64,000 nt of DNA from Halomonas dongshanensis (lineage in GTDB: Bacteria > Pseudomonadota > Gammaproteobacteria > Pseudomonadales > Halomonadaceae). Of this stretch, positions 33,505 to 42,301 are shown in pieces (the stretch's first letter is position 1; each line of letters begins with the position of its first letter). The notes below the pieces were generated by a model. That model was given only the letters and a program-made list of their open reading frames with translations, did no database searches and was not told where the DNA came from. A program made the translations under genes and the position numbers. Where the stretch lies: assembly GCF_024790395.1 (NCBI RefSeq), contig NZ_JAJISC010000002.1, forward strand, positions 248,001 to 312,000. Direction: 5' to 3'.

Positions 33505-36231
33505 ATGCAACACGCCGATACGGCCTGCCAGATCAAGACCACCTGCCCCTACTGCGGTGTGGGCTGCGGCGTGATCGCAAGCGTCGAGGGCGAGCGCGTC
33601 ACCCACGTCGAGGGCGATGGCGAACACCCCGCCAACTTCGGCAGGCTCTGCGTTAAGGGCTCGGCGCTGCACGAAACTTTGGGCGAGCGCGGGCGCTTGA
33701 CCACCCCGTTGGTCGATGGCCGTCCCACCGACTGGGATACCGCCCTGGATACCCTTACCGCGCGCCTGCAGGTAATTCGCCAGCAGCACGGCAACGCTTC
33801 GGTGGCGGCCTATCTCTCCGGGCAGCTGCTTACCGAGGACTATTACGTCGCCAACAAGCTCTTCAAGGGCTTTTTGGGCACCCCACACTTGGACACCAAC
33901 TCGCGGCTCTGCATGGCTTCGGCCGTGGCCGCCTACAAGCGTTCGCTGGGCGCCGATGCCGTACCCTGCAACTACGAAGATCTCGAAGAGGCCGAACTGG
34001 TCGTGCTGGTGGGCAGTAATTTGGCCTGGAATCATCCGGTGCTCTATCAGCGCCTCAAAGTGGCCAAGACGCGCAACCCGCTCATGCGGATCGTGGTGAT
34101 CGACCCGCGCGTCACCGATAGCTGTGAAATCGCCGATCTTTACCTTGGGCTCAAACCAGGCAGCGACGCGCTACTGTTTAATGGCTTGCTTGCCTGGATG
34201 GCGGCCACTCACCGAGTGGATACGCTCTATGTCGAAGCGCATACCGAAGGGTTTGTTGAGGCGCTCGATATGGCCAAGGCGACAGCAGGCGATATCGCGA
34301 CGGTGGCTCAAGCCTGCGATCTCGACCCTGAACGCCTGGAGACCTTCTACTACTGGTTCGCTAGCCAGCTTCACGTCGTTACGCTCTACTCCCAGGGCAT
34401 CAATCAGTCCACCAGCGGCACCGACAAGTGTAACGCCATCATCAACTGCCACTTGGCGGGCGGCAAGATCGGCCTGCCTGGGGCGGGGCCGTTCTCCATC
34501 ACCGGCCAACCCAACGCCATGGGTGGGCGCGAGGTAGGCGGGCTCGCCAATCAGCTGGCTGCGCACATGGACTACCACTTGCCTGGCGCGCTCGATCGCG
34601 TGAGCCGTTTTTGGTCGACGCAGACCCTGGCTGCGGTACTGCCCGAAGCGCCGGGCTATAAAGCCATCGAGCTTTTCGACGCCATCGAGCGTGGCGAGAT
34701 CAAAGCACTTTGGGTAATGGCGACCAACCCCGCCGTCAGCCTACCCGATGCCGCCCGCGTGCGCCGTGCGCTAAATGCCTGCCCGCTGGTGATCGTTTCC
34801 GAATGCGTCAGCGACACCGACATGCTGGCGTATGCGGATATCGTGCTGCCTGCGACCGGCTGGTCGGAGAAGGAGGGCACGGTGACCAACTCGGAGCGGC
34901 GTATTTCGCGCCAGCGCGGACTTCTTCCGCCCCCCGGTGAGGCGCGCCATGACTGGTGGATCATCTGCGAAGCGGCCAAACGGCTGGGCTTTGGCGAGGC
35001 CTTCGGCTACGCCCATCCGTGGGAAATCTTCGATGAGCACGCCCGGCTGTCTGGCTTCGAGAACGAGGGAGAGGGCAAGCGACTATTCGATATTTCCGCG
35101 CTGGTGGGGCTCGGGCATGAAGGTTATGAGCGCCTCTCACCGATCCAGTGGCCGGTAACGGCAAACGCTCCCCACGGCACTGCGCGCCTGTTCGAAGAGG
35201 GCGTCTTTCCTACGCCCAGCGGCCGGGCGCACCTTCTTCCCGTGACGCCTCGTCCGCCCGAGCAGAAAGTAAGCGATGCCTACCCGCTGCGCTTGAATAC
35301 CGGGCGCATTCGCGACCAGTGGCACACCATGACACGCACCGGCCGCGCGCCACGATTGATGAACCATCGGCCAGAGCCGTATATCGACGTACACCCCGAG
35401 GATGCGGCCACCTATGGTATTAGCGACCAGCAGCTGGCAGTATTGGCGGCCCCGCACGGTCGCTATCGGGGGCGCGTACGAGTAGCTAATGCCCAGCGCC
35501 GTGGTGAAGTATTCATTCCCATGCACTGGAGCGACGTGCACAGCCGTGAAGCACGTAGCGGCGCGTTGATCGAGGGCTTGACCGACCCCGTGTCGGGGCA
35601 GCCCGAGAGCAAGCAGGGCGCGGTGAGTTTGGCGCCGCTTTCGGTTGCCTGGGAAGCCACGCTGCTCTGCGCCGATGATGTGACACTAAACGAAACGGCT
35701 CTGGCGCTCGACTACTGGACGCGCATCCCGATGCAGGGTTGCCAGCGCTGGCAGCTTGCCGACGCCCGCCCCGTGCATGACTGGCTGGCGCAGACGAGCG
35801 CCTGGCAGCTCGCGCCCGCCACGCTGTGGTGCGAGGATGCTGGCGAAGGCCGCTTTCGCGCTGCGGGTATCGTCGATGGGCGCCTGCGCTGGTGGCTGAT
35901 GATCGCGCCGCCGCGTGAGCTGCCCGGCCTTGCCTGGCTAGAAGCGCGCTTCAATGCGCCAACGCTGGATGACGCCTCGCGCCGCCGCCTGCTCGCTGGC
36001 TGCGAAGATGGTGCGGCAGATACGGGCCCGGTGGTGTGCAGCTGCCACCAAGTGGGCCAAGCCGCCATCGTACGTGCCATTCGCGCTGGCGATACCAGCG
36101 TCGAAGCGTTGGGCGCGCGGCTAGCTTGTGGAACCCAATGCGGCAGTTGTTTGCCTGAACTTAAGACCCTGATAGAAGAGGAGCGCCGCCATGCGCACGC
36201 TGAGCAAGCGTCTAGCCCTGAAATGGCCTGA
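33505..36231 (+). CDS. nasA: Assimilatory nitrate reductase catalytic subunit NasA
   Basis: 908 residues from the ATG at 33505, chosen because GGGAG lies 9 bases before it; ATG 33499 and 33478 are in frame. It reduces nitrate to nitrite in the cytoplasm with a molybdenum bis-MGD cofactor. N-terminal [4Fe-4S] cysteines are in TTCPYCGVGCG and GRLCVKG (C14, C17, C21, C49). The molybdopterin domains follow (NSRLCMASAV, LVGSNLAWNHPV, TNPAVSLPDA, LNTGRIRDQWHTMTRTG in the C-terminal dinucleotide-binding domain). The last about 60 residues add a BFD-type [2Fe-2S] domain (VVCSCHQVG, CGTQCGSC), as in Klebsiella-type NasA. The siroheme methyltransferase gene overlaps its 3' end. Confidence 0.95.
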   Translation: MQHADTACQIKTTCPYCGVGCGVIASVEGERVTHVEGDGEHPANFGRLCVKGSALHETLGERGRLTTPLVDGRPTDWDTALDTLTARLQVIRQQHGNASVAAYLSGQLLTEDYYVANKLFKGFLGTPHLDTNSRLCMASAVAAYKRSLGADAVPCNYEDLEEAELVVLVGSNLAWNHPVLYQRLKVAKTRNPLMRIVVIDPRVTDSCEIADLYLGLKPGSDALLFNGLLAWMAATHRVDTLYVEAHTEGFVEALDMAKATAGDIATVAQACDLDPERLETFYYWFASQLHVVTLYSQGINQSTSGTDKCNAIINCHLAGGKIGLPGAGPFSITGQPNAMGGREVGGLANQLAAHMDYHLPGALDRVSRFWSTQTLAAVLPEAPGYKAIELFDAIERGEIKALWVMATNPAVSLPDAARVRRALNACPLVIVSECVSDTDMLAYADIVLPATGWSEKEGTVTNSERRISRQRGLLPPPGEARHDWWIICEAAKRLGFGEAFGYAHPWEIFDEHARLSGFENEGEGKRLFDISALVGLGHEGYERLSPIQWPVTANAPHGTARLFEEGVFPTPSGRAHLLPVTPRPPEQKVSDAYPLRLNTGRIRDQWHTMTRTGRAPRLMNHRPEPYIDVHPEDAATYGISDQQLAVLAAPHGRYRGRVRVANAQRRGEVFIPMHWSDVHSREARSGALIEGLTDPVSGQPESKQGAVSLAPLSVAWEATLLCADDVTLNETALALDYWTRIPMQGCQRWQLADARPVHDWLAQTSAWQLAPATLWCEDAGEGRFRAAGIVDGRLRWWLMIAPPRELPGLAWLEARFNAPTLDDASRRRLLAGCEDGAADTGPVVCSCHQVGQAAIVRAIRAGDTSVEALGARLACGTQCGSCLPELKTLIEEERRHAHAEQASSPEMA

Positions 36232-37108
36232 AGCCGTCCTACGCGTTGCCCAAGGCGTAGCCGCGTTTCCGCGTGCGCTGATCGGCGCCCGTGCGCCGGT
36301 ATCGCCCACGCTCAAACTCGAAGGCAGCTGCCGTGAGGGTGAGGTGTATCTCGTAGGCGCGGGCAGCGGCGACATGGAGCTTTTGACCCTCAAGGCGGCG
36401 CGCCTATTGATGCAGGCCGACGCCGTGGTCTATGACCGCTTGGTGGGGGACGACGTACTCGGGCTGATTCCGCTCAGCGCCGAACGTTACTACGTCGGCA
36501 AAGCCAGCGGGCACCACAGCATGCCCCAGGCCGATATCGGCGCGTTGATGGTCAAGCTCGCCCGCGAGGGTAAGTCGGTCGTGCGTTTGAAAGGCGGTGA
36601 CCCCGGCGTCTTCGCGCGGATGGGAGAGGAGCTCGCGGCGCTGGCCGAGGCCAACGTAGTGGCGCATATCGTGCCCGGCATTACTGCTGCTTCGGCGGCG
36701 GCGGCTACCATGGGTATTCCGCTTACCGACCGTGGTCACGCGCAACAGCTGCGCTTCATCACCGCCCAGCTCTGCCGCGAAGGCGGCACCCCCGATTGGC
36801 AGGCGCTAGCGCGGCGCGACGAGACGCTGGTGTTCTATATGGGCCTCTCCAAGGTAGCGGCGATCTGCCATGGCTTGCGTGAGGCGGGTCTGCCCGATGA
36901 CTGGCCGATCATGCTCGTCGCCAACGCGAGCCTACCGAATCAGCAGGCGCTGATCGGTACGCTGAGTGACATGCCCGCGCGCCTTGAGGCCAGCCCCTTA
37001 CCGTCGCCCTGCGTCATCATCGTGGGCAGCGTGGTCAGCTGTGTGGCCCAGAGCCCGGCCAATGCGCTCGCCCTAGCGAGCCTCGTCGAAGCGGTCGACC
37101 CGGCGTAG
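36191..37108 (+). CDS. cobA: Uroporphyrinogen-III C-methyltransferase (siroheme synthesis)
   Basis: 305 residues. It transfers two methyl groups from S-adenosylmethionine to uroporphyrinogen III, giving precorrin-2 for the siroheme of NirB. SUMT motifs: VYLVGAGSGDMELLTLKAARLL, DAVVYDRLVGDDVL, RLKGGDPGVFARMGEE, VPGITAASAAAATMGIPLTDRG and FYMGLSKV. There are about 45 extra residues before the catalytic domain. The ATG at 36191 has GAGGAG 7 bases before it and overlaps the last 41 bases of nasA in another frame, so the pair is translationally coupled. The 3' end overlaps the converging MFS gene by 36 bases. Confidence 0.92.
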   Translation: MRTLSKRLALKWPEAVLRVAQGVAAFPRALIGARAPVSPTLKLEGSCREGEVYLVGAGSGDMELLTLKAARLLMQADAVVYDRLVGDDVLGLIPLSAERYYVGKASGHHSMPQADIGALMVKLAREGKSVVRLKGGDPGVFARMGEELAALAEANVVAHIVPGITAASAAAATMGIPLTDRGHAQQLRFITAQLCREGGTPDWQALARRDETLVFYMGLSKVAAICHGLREAGLPDDWPIMLVANASLPNQQALIGTLSDMPARLEASPLPSPCVIIVGSVVSCVAQSPANALALASLVEAVDPA

Positions 37109-38329
37109 CGTCGGGAACAGCCGCATCCATACGCCTACCACCGCCAGCGTGCCCACGCCGCCAATCACGGCGGCGGGCACCACGCCGACGCCTGCCGCCA
37201 TGCCCCCAGCGCGAAACTCGCCAAGCTCATTGCTCGAACCGATAAAGAGCATGTTGACTGCGTTCACCCGCCCGCGCATCGCATCGGGCGTGGCCAGCTG
37301 AATCAGCGTTGTACGCACGTAAACGCTGATCATATCGGCCGCCCCGGCCACCAGCATGGCCACCATCGATACCCAGAACAGCGTCGACAAAGCGAACACC
37401 AAATTGGCAATGCCGAAGACGGCCACGGCGGCGAACATCACGTGCCCAGCCCGACGTTTAATGCCCCACACGCCAAGATAAAGCCCCATCATGAGGGCGC
37501 CGACGGCAATCGCGCTGCGCAGCGCCCCCAGCCCTTCCGGCCCCACCTGCAGTACTTCCTGAGCGTAGATCGGTAGCAGCGCGACCACCCCGCCCAGCAA
37601 CACGGCAAACAGATCCAGCGAGATCGCCCCCAGGATGATCGGCTGATGACGAATGTAGCGAATACCGGCCGAGAAGCGCTGCCACGCCGTGCCTTCGAGC
37701 ACGCTCTTTTCGGCCCGGCGCACCGGTACCAACAGCAGCAGTAACAGGGCGCCAACGAAACAGCCTAGGCACACGGCGTAAGCCAAGCGCCCGCCGCCCA
37801 CGCCATAGAGCACACCGCCCAGCAGCGGCCCCCCGATGACCGCGACCTTCATGATCGCGCTGTTGATGGCAATCGCCTGGGCCAGTTGAGCACGTGGCAC
37901 GATATTGGGTAGCAGGCTCTGCAGGGTAGGGCCGGTAAAGGCACGCGCGCAGCCAAATAGCGCCAGTACCAGATAGAACTCCACGACGCTTTCGTGCCGA
38001 GCCGTGGCAAGCGCTAATAGCAGCGCGCTACATATTCCCTGTACGGACCAGCTCAGTTGCAAGATACGCTTACGCGAAAAACGGTCGACCACGTCCCCAG
38101 CAGGCAGGAGCAGCAAGAACATGGGTAAGAACTGGGCAAGCCCCACGTAGGCGAGCGACATCGGATCACGGGTGATGTCGTAGACCTGCCAGGCAACGAC
38201 GATCGCCTGAATCTGCATGGCAAAGACGGCCGCCAAGCGCGAGAGTAGAAAACTCAAAAATCCTGGCTGACGGTGAATAGGCGTCAAGGGTGGCTCGGCG
38301 GGGGAAAAATGGACGGCGTCATCGGACAT
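37073..38329 (-). CDS. MFS transporter (EntS-like exporter family)
   Basis: 418 residues with about 11-12 membrane segments. Family signs: FLSFLLSRLAAVFAMQIQAIVVAWQVYDIT at the N-terminus, LPAGDVVDRFSRKRIL (the MFS loop 2-3 motif), ALFGCARAFTGPTLQSLLPN and PDAMRGRVNAVNMLFIGSSNELGEFRAG. This pattern is that of the MFS_3/EntS drug and siderophore exporter branch. The substrate is unknown. It converges on the siroheme methyltransferase gene with a 36-base coding overlap, an unusual tail-to-tail arrangement. Confidence 0.85.
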   Translation of the reverse strand: MSDDAVHFSPAEPPLTPIHRQPGFLSFLLSRLAAVFAMQIQAIVVAWQVYDITRDPMSLAYVGLAQFLPMFLLLLPAGDVVDRFSRKRILQLSWSVQGICSALLLALATARHESVVEFYLVLALFGCARAFTGPTLQSLLPNIVPRAQLAQAIAINSAIMKVAVIGGPLLGGVLYGVGGGRLAYAVCLGCFVGALLLLLLVPVRRAEKSVLEGTAWQRFSAGIRYIRHQPIILGAISLDLFAVLLGGVVALLPIYAQEVLQVGPEGLGALRSAIAVGALMMGLYLGVWGIKRRAGHVMFAAVAVFGIANLVFALSTLFWVSMVAMLVAGAADMISVYVRTTLIQLATPDAMRGRVNAVNMLFIGSSNELGEFRAGGMAAGVGVVPAAVIGGVGTLAVVGVWMRLFPTLRRVDRFDEAR

Positions 38330-38489
38330 GTCACGGGCGGTCTTTTTGGCTGGGGAGAAGGTGTATTTCGGGCCAACGATTCTACCGCTTCGATACTGGC
38401 TACGTCTTGCTGGAACTCGAGCGCCGCGCTAACGTCATAGCCGGGCACGTTCAAGAACGTACCACCATATCCAACTCAAGAGAGATGCC

Positions 38490-38639
38490 ATGAAACGACG
38501 TAATATCAAGGACAACGCCCTCAAAGCGCAGCTGCGCACGCCGATGTTCAAGCTTCAGCAGCAAACGCCCAAGAAAGGAAAGGGCAGCTACTCCCGCAAA
38601 GGGCGCACCGCCCCGCGGGGGTATCGCCAAGCCGCTTGA
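38490..38639 (+). CDS. arfA: Alternative ribosome-rescue factor ArfA
   Basis: 49 residues (MKRRNIKDNALKAQL... ending GYRQAA). The conserved IKDNAL motif near the N-terminus and KKGKGSYSRKGR in the middle are diagnostic of ArfA, which recruits RF2 to ribosomes stalled on non-stop mRNAs when trans-translation fails. RBS AAGAGAG. GC-rich self-complementary sequence lies inside the last codons (GGGCGCACCGCCC and CCCCGCGGGG) and over the stop codon. In E. coli a hairpin in this position makes the arfA message itself non-stop, so ArfA is made in quantity only when tmRNA is limiting. Here the same control is likely but not proven. It is divergent from the MFS gene. Confidence 0.85.
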   Translation: MKRRNIKDNALKAQLRTPMFKLQQQTPKKGKGSYSRKGRTAPRGYRQAA

Positions 38640-38663
38640 GAAGGCGCTTTGGCGATGCTCCCT

Positions 38664-39608
38664 CTATATGACGCCACTCCACTGGCTCGCTTTGTTTCTT
38701 AATATGTCGCAAAACCCCGATACCGGCTCGCCATGATAGGTGCCCTTGCGTGTCAATAAACCAAAGGGGGTAAGCGAACGCCCCAACTCGAGCGGTAGTT
38801 TGTCGATCAGCCCTGTGTTCAAGTGATCGTTCAGTACGGTTTCGGCCATGACCAACAACGCATCGCTTTTTTGAACCAACTGGAGGGCAGCGAAAATCGA
38901 GCCGCATTCGATAATGTCTCGCGGTGATACCATGCCGGCCAACTCGAACTCTTTCTCCAGCGTTTGGCGGGCGGGGGTAGTCATCGGCTGGAGTATCCAG
39001 GGCCAAGCATCGAGCAGTACCTCTAAATGGGGGAGTTCACCATGCAAAAGAGGGTGGTTCCTGCGCACTACGGTAACCATCTTTTCATTGCCAAGGGGTT
39101 CGAAATCGAATTGATTATGCTGAATCGATGTCGCATAACGAGCGATGGCGATATCCACTTTTCCCTGTTCGAGCAGTTCGACTAACTGATCGCTGGTTTC
39201 ACCCATTAAGCGAATTTGTAACAGCGGGCGCTGTCGTTTCATTTCGATGATGGATTGAGCGACTAAATCAGGGGCTGCGCCCATGATGGCGCCTACCGTT
39301 AGCTGCCCCCTCCCCCCTAACTGATAGCGATGGATCTCTTCGGCGCAGCGATCGAGCCGAATCAGGGCATTGTCGGCGAATTCGATAAGTACCTCACCCA
39401 AGGTAGTAGGCTGCATGCCGCGTGGCGTTCGTTCGAAGAGCTGGCAATGAAAGATGCGCTCGATTTCGCCTAGCATTCTCGTTGCGGCAGGCTGTGACAT
39501 GTGCATGGCTTCCGCTGCTTTATGCAAGTTACGCCGTCGCCCTAAAGTTGAAAGCATGAGCAAATGTTTATAGCGCAGTCGTGCAGCCAATGCCTGAAGG
39601 TTATCCAT
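38664..39608 (-). CDS. LysR-family transcriptional regulator
   Basis: 314 residues. N-terminal winged HTH (about 15-75: LRRNLHKAAEAMHMSQPAATRMLGEIERIFHCQLFERTPRGMQPT) is followed by a periplasmic-binding-protein-like effector domain (about 100-300). The HTH resembles GbpR-type regulators of sugar metabolism. It is divergent from the L-rhamnonate operon and therefore its probable regulator. An inverted repeat, GTCAG-TG-CTGAC, lies at 39644-39655 in the intergenic region. The inducer (L-rhamnose, L-rhamnonate or 2-keto-3-deoxy-rhamnonate) is unknown. Confidence 0.88.
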   Translation of the reverse strand: MDNLQALAARLRYKHLLMLSTLGRRRNLHKAAEAMHMSQPAATRMLGEIERIFHCQLFERTPRGMQPTTLGEVLIEFADNALIRLDRCAEEIHRYQLGGRGQLTVGAIMGAAPDLVAQSIIEMKRQRPLLQIRLMGETSDQLVELLEQGKVDIAIARYATSIQHNQFDFEPLGNEKMVTVVRRNHPLLHGELPHLEVLLDAWPWILQPMTTPARQTLEKEFELAGMVSPRDIIECGSIFAALQLVQKSDALLVMAETVLNDHLNTGLIDKLPLELGRSLTPFGLLTRKGTYHGEPVSGFCDILRNKASQWSGVI

Positions 39609-39643
39609 CGCCTACTCGTATGTGAAATATCTGCGGCCATTAT

Positions 39644-39655
39644 GTCAGTGCTGAC
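39644..39655. promoter_or_regulatory. Inverted repeat between LysR gene and rhamnonate operon
   Basis: GTCAG-TG-CTGAC, 36 bases upstream of the LysR-type gene. It is a candidate autoregulatory site. A second imperfect palindrome, GATAACC-AATA-GGTATC, lies at about 39750-39766, nearer the rhmD promoter. Confidence 0.35.
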
Positions 39656-39854
39656 GCGCTTGGCCGTGCGACATTAGTCTAGCTTGCTCAATTTCCTTGC
39701 ATATACGCCTGACGTTCTAGCCCCCTTGCCATGAGGGTTTGTGTCATCCGATAACCAATAGGTATCAGGTAGTGAATGGATAATCATTAGTCATCGCGTG
39801 CTTCTTTTTTATAGAACTCTTCTTACGACAGCGGTTAAAACGTAAGGAAATAGT

Positions 39855-41039
39855 ATGCAAGCGATAACCATCAAGCAGGTGCGTGCCTATACCGTTCGCG
39901 GCGGTGGTGCGGATTATCATGATCAAGCGGATGGGCACTGGATCGATTCGCAAATCGCCACACCGATGAGCAAGTATCCGGAATACCGTATGACGCGCAG
40001 TAGTTTCGGCCTCAATGTCTTGGGGACGCTGGTGGTCGAAGTCGAGGCCAGCGATGGCACGGTCGGATTCGCCGTGACGACTGGCGGCGAAATCGGTGCC
40101 TGGATCGTCGAAAAGCACTTAGCGCGCTTTATCGAAGGCAAGCAGGTAGGCGAGATCGAGAAGATCTGGGACCAGATGTTCAATGCCACGCTCTACTACG
40201 GTCGCAAAGGCGTGGTGATCAATACGATCTCCTGCGTGGATCTAGCGCTGTGGGATCTTTTGGGCAAGGTCCGCCAACTGCCTGTGCACCAGCTGCTGGG
40301 CGGTCCGGTGCGTGACGAACTGGTCTTCTATGCGACCGGGGCCCGCCCCGATCTGGCCAAGGAGATGGGGTTCATCGGCGGTAAGATGCCGCTGGTTCAC
40401 GGTCCTGCCGAAGGTGAAGAAGGTCTCAAGAAGAACCTTGAGCATCTGGCCAAAATGCGTAGCGCCGTGGGCGATGACTTCTGGTTGATGTACGACTGCT
40501 GGATGAGCCTGGATCTCAACTATGCTACGCGGTTGGCCCAAGGCGCCAAGGCGTATGACCTCAAATGGATCGAGGAGGCCTTGCCGCCCGATGACTACTG
40601 GGGCTATGCGCAGCTCAAGCGCGATGTTCCCAAGGGCATGCTCGTGAATACCGGCGAGCACGAAGCGACCCGTTGGGGGTTTCGCATGCTGCTCGAAATG
40701 GAGTGCTGCGACATCATTCAGCCCGATGTGGGCTGGTGCGGAGGTATTACCGAGCTGATCAAGATTTCAGCGCTTGCCGATGCCCATAACAAGCTCGTCG
40801 TACCGCATGGTTCTTCGGTCTACAGCTACCATTTCGTGATCACCCGCCATAACAGTCCGTTCGCCGAGTTCTTGATGATGGCGCCCAAGGCTGACGAAGT
40901 CGTTCCCATGTTCAACCCGCTATTGCTGGATGAGCCGGTACCCGAGAACGGTCGCATGTCCGCCTCCAAGCTGGATAAACCGGGCTTTGGGGTGCGCTTG
41001 AACCCCGATTGTGAGTTGGCACGTCCCTACACTCATTAA
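39855..41039 (+). CDS. rhmD: L-rhamnonate dehydratase
   Basis: 394 residues, the normal length. It dehydrates L-rhamnonate to 2-keto-3-deoxy-L-rhamnonate. It follows the E. coli RhmD (YfaW) sequence over its whole length: [27 protein letters not shown] split by small changes, [64 protein letters not shown] (metal Asp), [38 protein letters not shown] and [10 protein letters not shown] with the catalytic His. It begins the rhamnose operon, 246 bases from the divergent LysR gene. Confidence 0.96.
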   Translation: MQAITIKQVRAYTVRGGGADYHDQADGHWIDSQIATPMSKYPEYRMTRSSFGLNVLGTLVVEVEASDGTVGFAVTTGGEIGAWIVEKHLARFIEGKQVGEIEKIWDQMFNATLYYGRKGVVINTISCVDLALWDLLGKVRQLPVHQLLGGPVRDELVFYATGARPDLAKEMGFIGGKMPLVHGPAEGEEGLKKNLEHLAKMRSAVGDDFWLMYDCWMSLDLNYATRLAQGAKAYDLKWIEEALPPDDYWGYAQLKRDVPKGMLVNTGEHEATRWGFRMLLEMECCDIIQPDVGWCGGITELIKISALADAHNKLVVPHGSSVYSYHFVITRHNSPFAEFLMMAPKADEVVPMFNPLLLDEPVPENGRMSASKLDKPGFGVRLNPDCELARPYTH

Positions 41040-41059
41040 ACGAATTTGAGGAGTTATCT

Positions 41060-41395
41060 ATGCCTATCAAGGCGCTGCGTATGACGCTCCACCCGGGGCA
41101 GGAAGAGGAGTACCAGCGCCGGCATGATGAGCTGTGGCCAGAGCTTGCAACGGCGCTGACCGATGCCGGTATCGAAGAGTATCGCATTTTCCTCGACCCT
41201 CGAAGCCTGCATTTATTCGCCATCATGTACCTGAGTGAGGAGCATACCGTGGATCAGCTTTCGGCCTTGCCCGTCATGCAGCGCTGGTGGACATATATGG
41301 CCGATATCATGGATTCCGCCGCCGATAATTCGCCGGTCAGCATTCCTCTAGAGGAAGTCTTCTCTTTCTTGCCGGGAGAGCCCACGTGCAAGTAG
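41060..41395 (+). CDS. rhaM: L-rhamnose mutarotase
   Basis: 111 residues, a dimeric alpha+beta barrel protein. Family pattern: LRMTLHPGQEEEYQRRHDELWPEL with the His/Asp pair, GIEEYRIFLDP, LFAIMYLSEE and VMQRWWTYMADIM. It interconverts alpha- and beta-L-rhamnose, feeding the dehydrogenase that acts on one anomer. It lies 20 bases after rhmD and overlaps the next gene by 10 bases. Confidence 0.93.
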   Translation: MPIKALRMTLHPGQEEEYQRRHDELWPELATALTDAGIEEYRIFLDPRSLHLFAIMYLSEEHTVDQLSALPVMQRWWTYMADIMDSAADNSPVSIPLEEVFSFLPGEPTCK

Positions 41396-42270
41396 TCGAT
41401 CCGCATCTTCATTTTTGGGCGCTTGATCAGGGCAATCAGCCTTGGCTCGAGAATCCCACGCCGAACCTGCTGGGAGATTATACCCCCATGGCGCGTGACT
41501 TCGGGCCGGATGAGTTACTCGATCAGCTCGATGACATCGAACTGGTGGGGCTGGTTCACGTGGAAGCGGATGCCGATGACCCTGTGGCAGAGACGCGGTG
41601 GTTGACTCGCACGCTTGCCGCGTACCCGTCGTTGAACGCGGCAATGGTGGTGAGGGTGGATCTATCGCAGCCGGAGGCACCGGCCAGGCTCGAAGCGCAG
41701 TGCGCGCTCTCCGGTGCTGTACGCGGGGTGCGCCAGATTCTCAATGTGCACCAGAACCCGCTTTACGACTATGTCGGGCGCCATTACATGAAAGAGGCGC
41801 TTTGGCAGCAGAATCTGGCGCGGCTAGCGCCGCTGAAGCTCTCGTTCGATCTTCAGATATATCCTTCGCAAATGACTCAGGCCGCCGCTATTGCCGCGCG
41901 CCACCCCGATATTCAGTTCGTGCTCAATCACGCAGGAATGTACGTGGACCGTCAAGGCGTGCGCGGCTGGTGTGAGTGGCGTGACGGTATGCGGACGCTG
42001 GCTTGCCAACCCAACATTGTGACCAAGCTGAGTGGCTTTGGCATGCTCGACCATCAGTGGAGCCTTGGCAGCATTCGTCCGCTGATTCTAGAGGCGATAG
42101 ATGCGTTTGGCGTAGAACGCTGCCTGTTCGCTTCCAATTATCCTGTTGATGGACTTTATGCACGGTATGCAGATATCTGGCATGCCTATGCGCAGATCAT
42201 CGCCGATGCAAGCCACACCGAGCAGCAAGCGCTCTTCGTAAGCAATGCTCGGCGCATATACCGTATTTAA
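41386..42270 (+). CDS. Amidohydrolase-family L-rhamnono-1,4-lactonase (probable)
   Basis: 294 residues from a GTG start with GGGAG 8 bases upstream. Amidohydrolase-2 fold: VDPHLHFW (HxH metal motif) at the N-terminus, GLVHVEA, FVLNHAGMYVD, KLSGFG and CLFASNYPVDGL. Members of this group hydrolyse sugar-acid lactones. In the rhamnose context it should open L-rhamnono-gamma-lactone to L-rhamnonate, the step between the dehydrogenase and RhmD. L-fuconolactone is a possible alternative substrate. It overlaps rhaM by 10 bases. Confidence 0.82.
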   Translation: MQVVDPHLHFWALDQGNQPWLENPTPNLLGDYTPMARDFGPDELLDQLDDIELVGLVHVEADADDPVAETRWLTRTLAAYPSLNAAMVVRVDLSQPEAPARLEAQCALSGAVRGVRQILNVHQNPLYDYVGRHYMKEALWQQNLARLAPLKLSFDLQIYPSQMTQAAAIAARHPDIQFVLNHAGMYVDRQGVRGWCEWRDGMRTLACQPNIVTKLSGFGMLDHQWSLGSIRPLILEAIDAFGVERCLFASNYPVDGLYARYADIWHAYAQIIADASHTEQQALFVSNARRIYRI

Positions 42271-42301
42271 ATCTGATCCATCCATCTCAAGGGGGATTTA
42301 C

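Noticed and set aside
38290..38493. 67-codon plus-strand frame between the MFS gene and arfA
   Set aside because: Overlaps the divergent MFS start and has no recognisable content; arfA at 38490 is the real gene.
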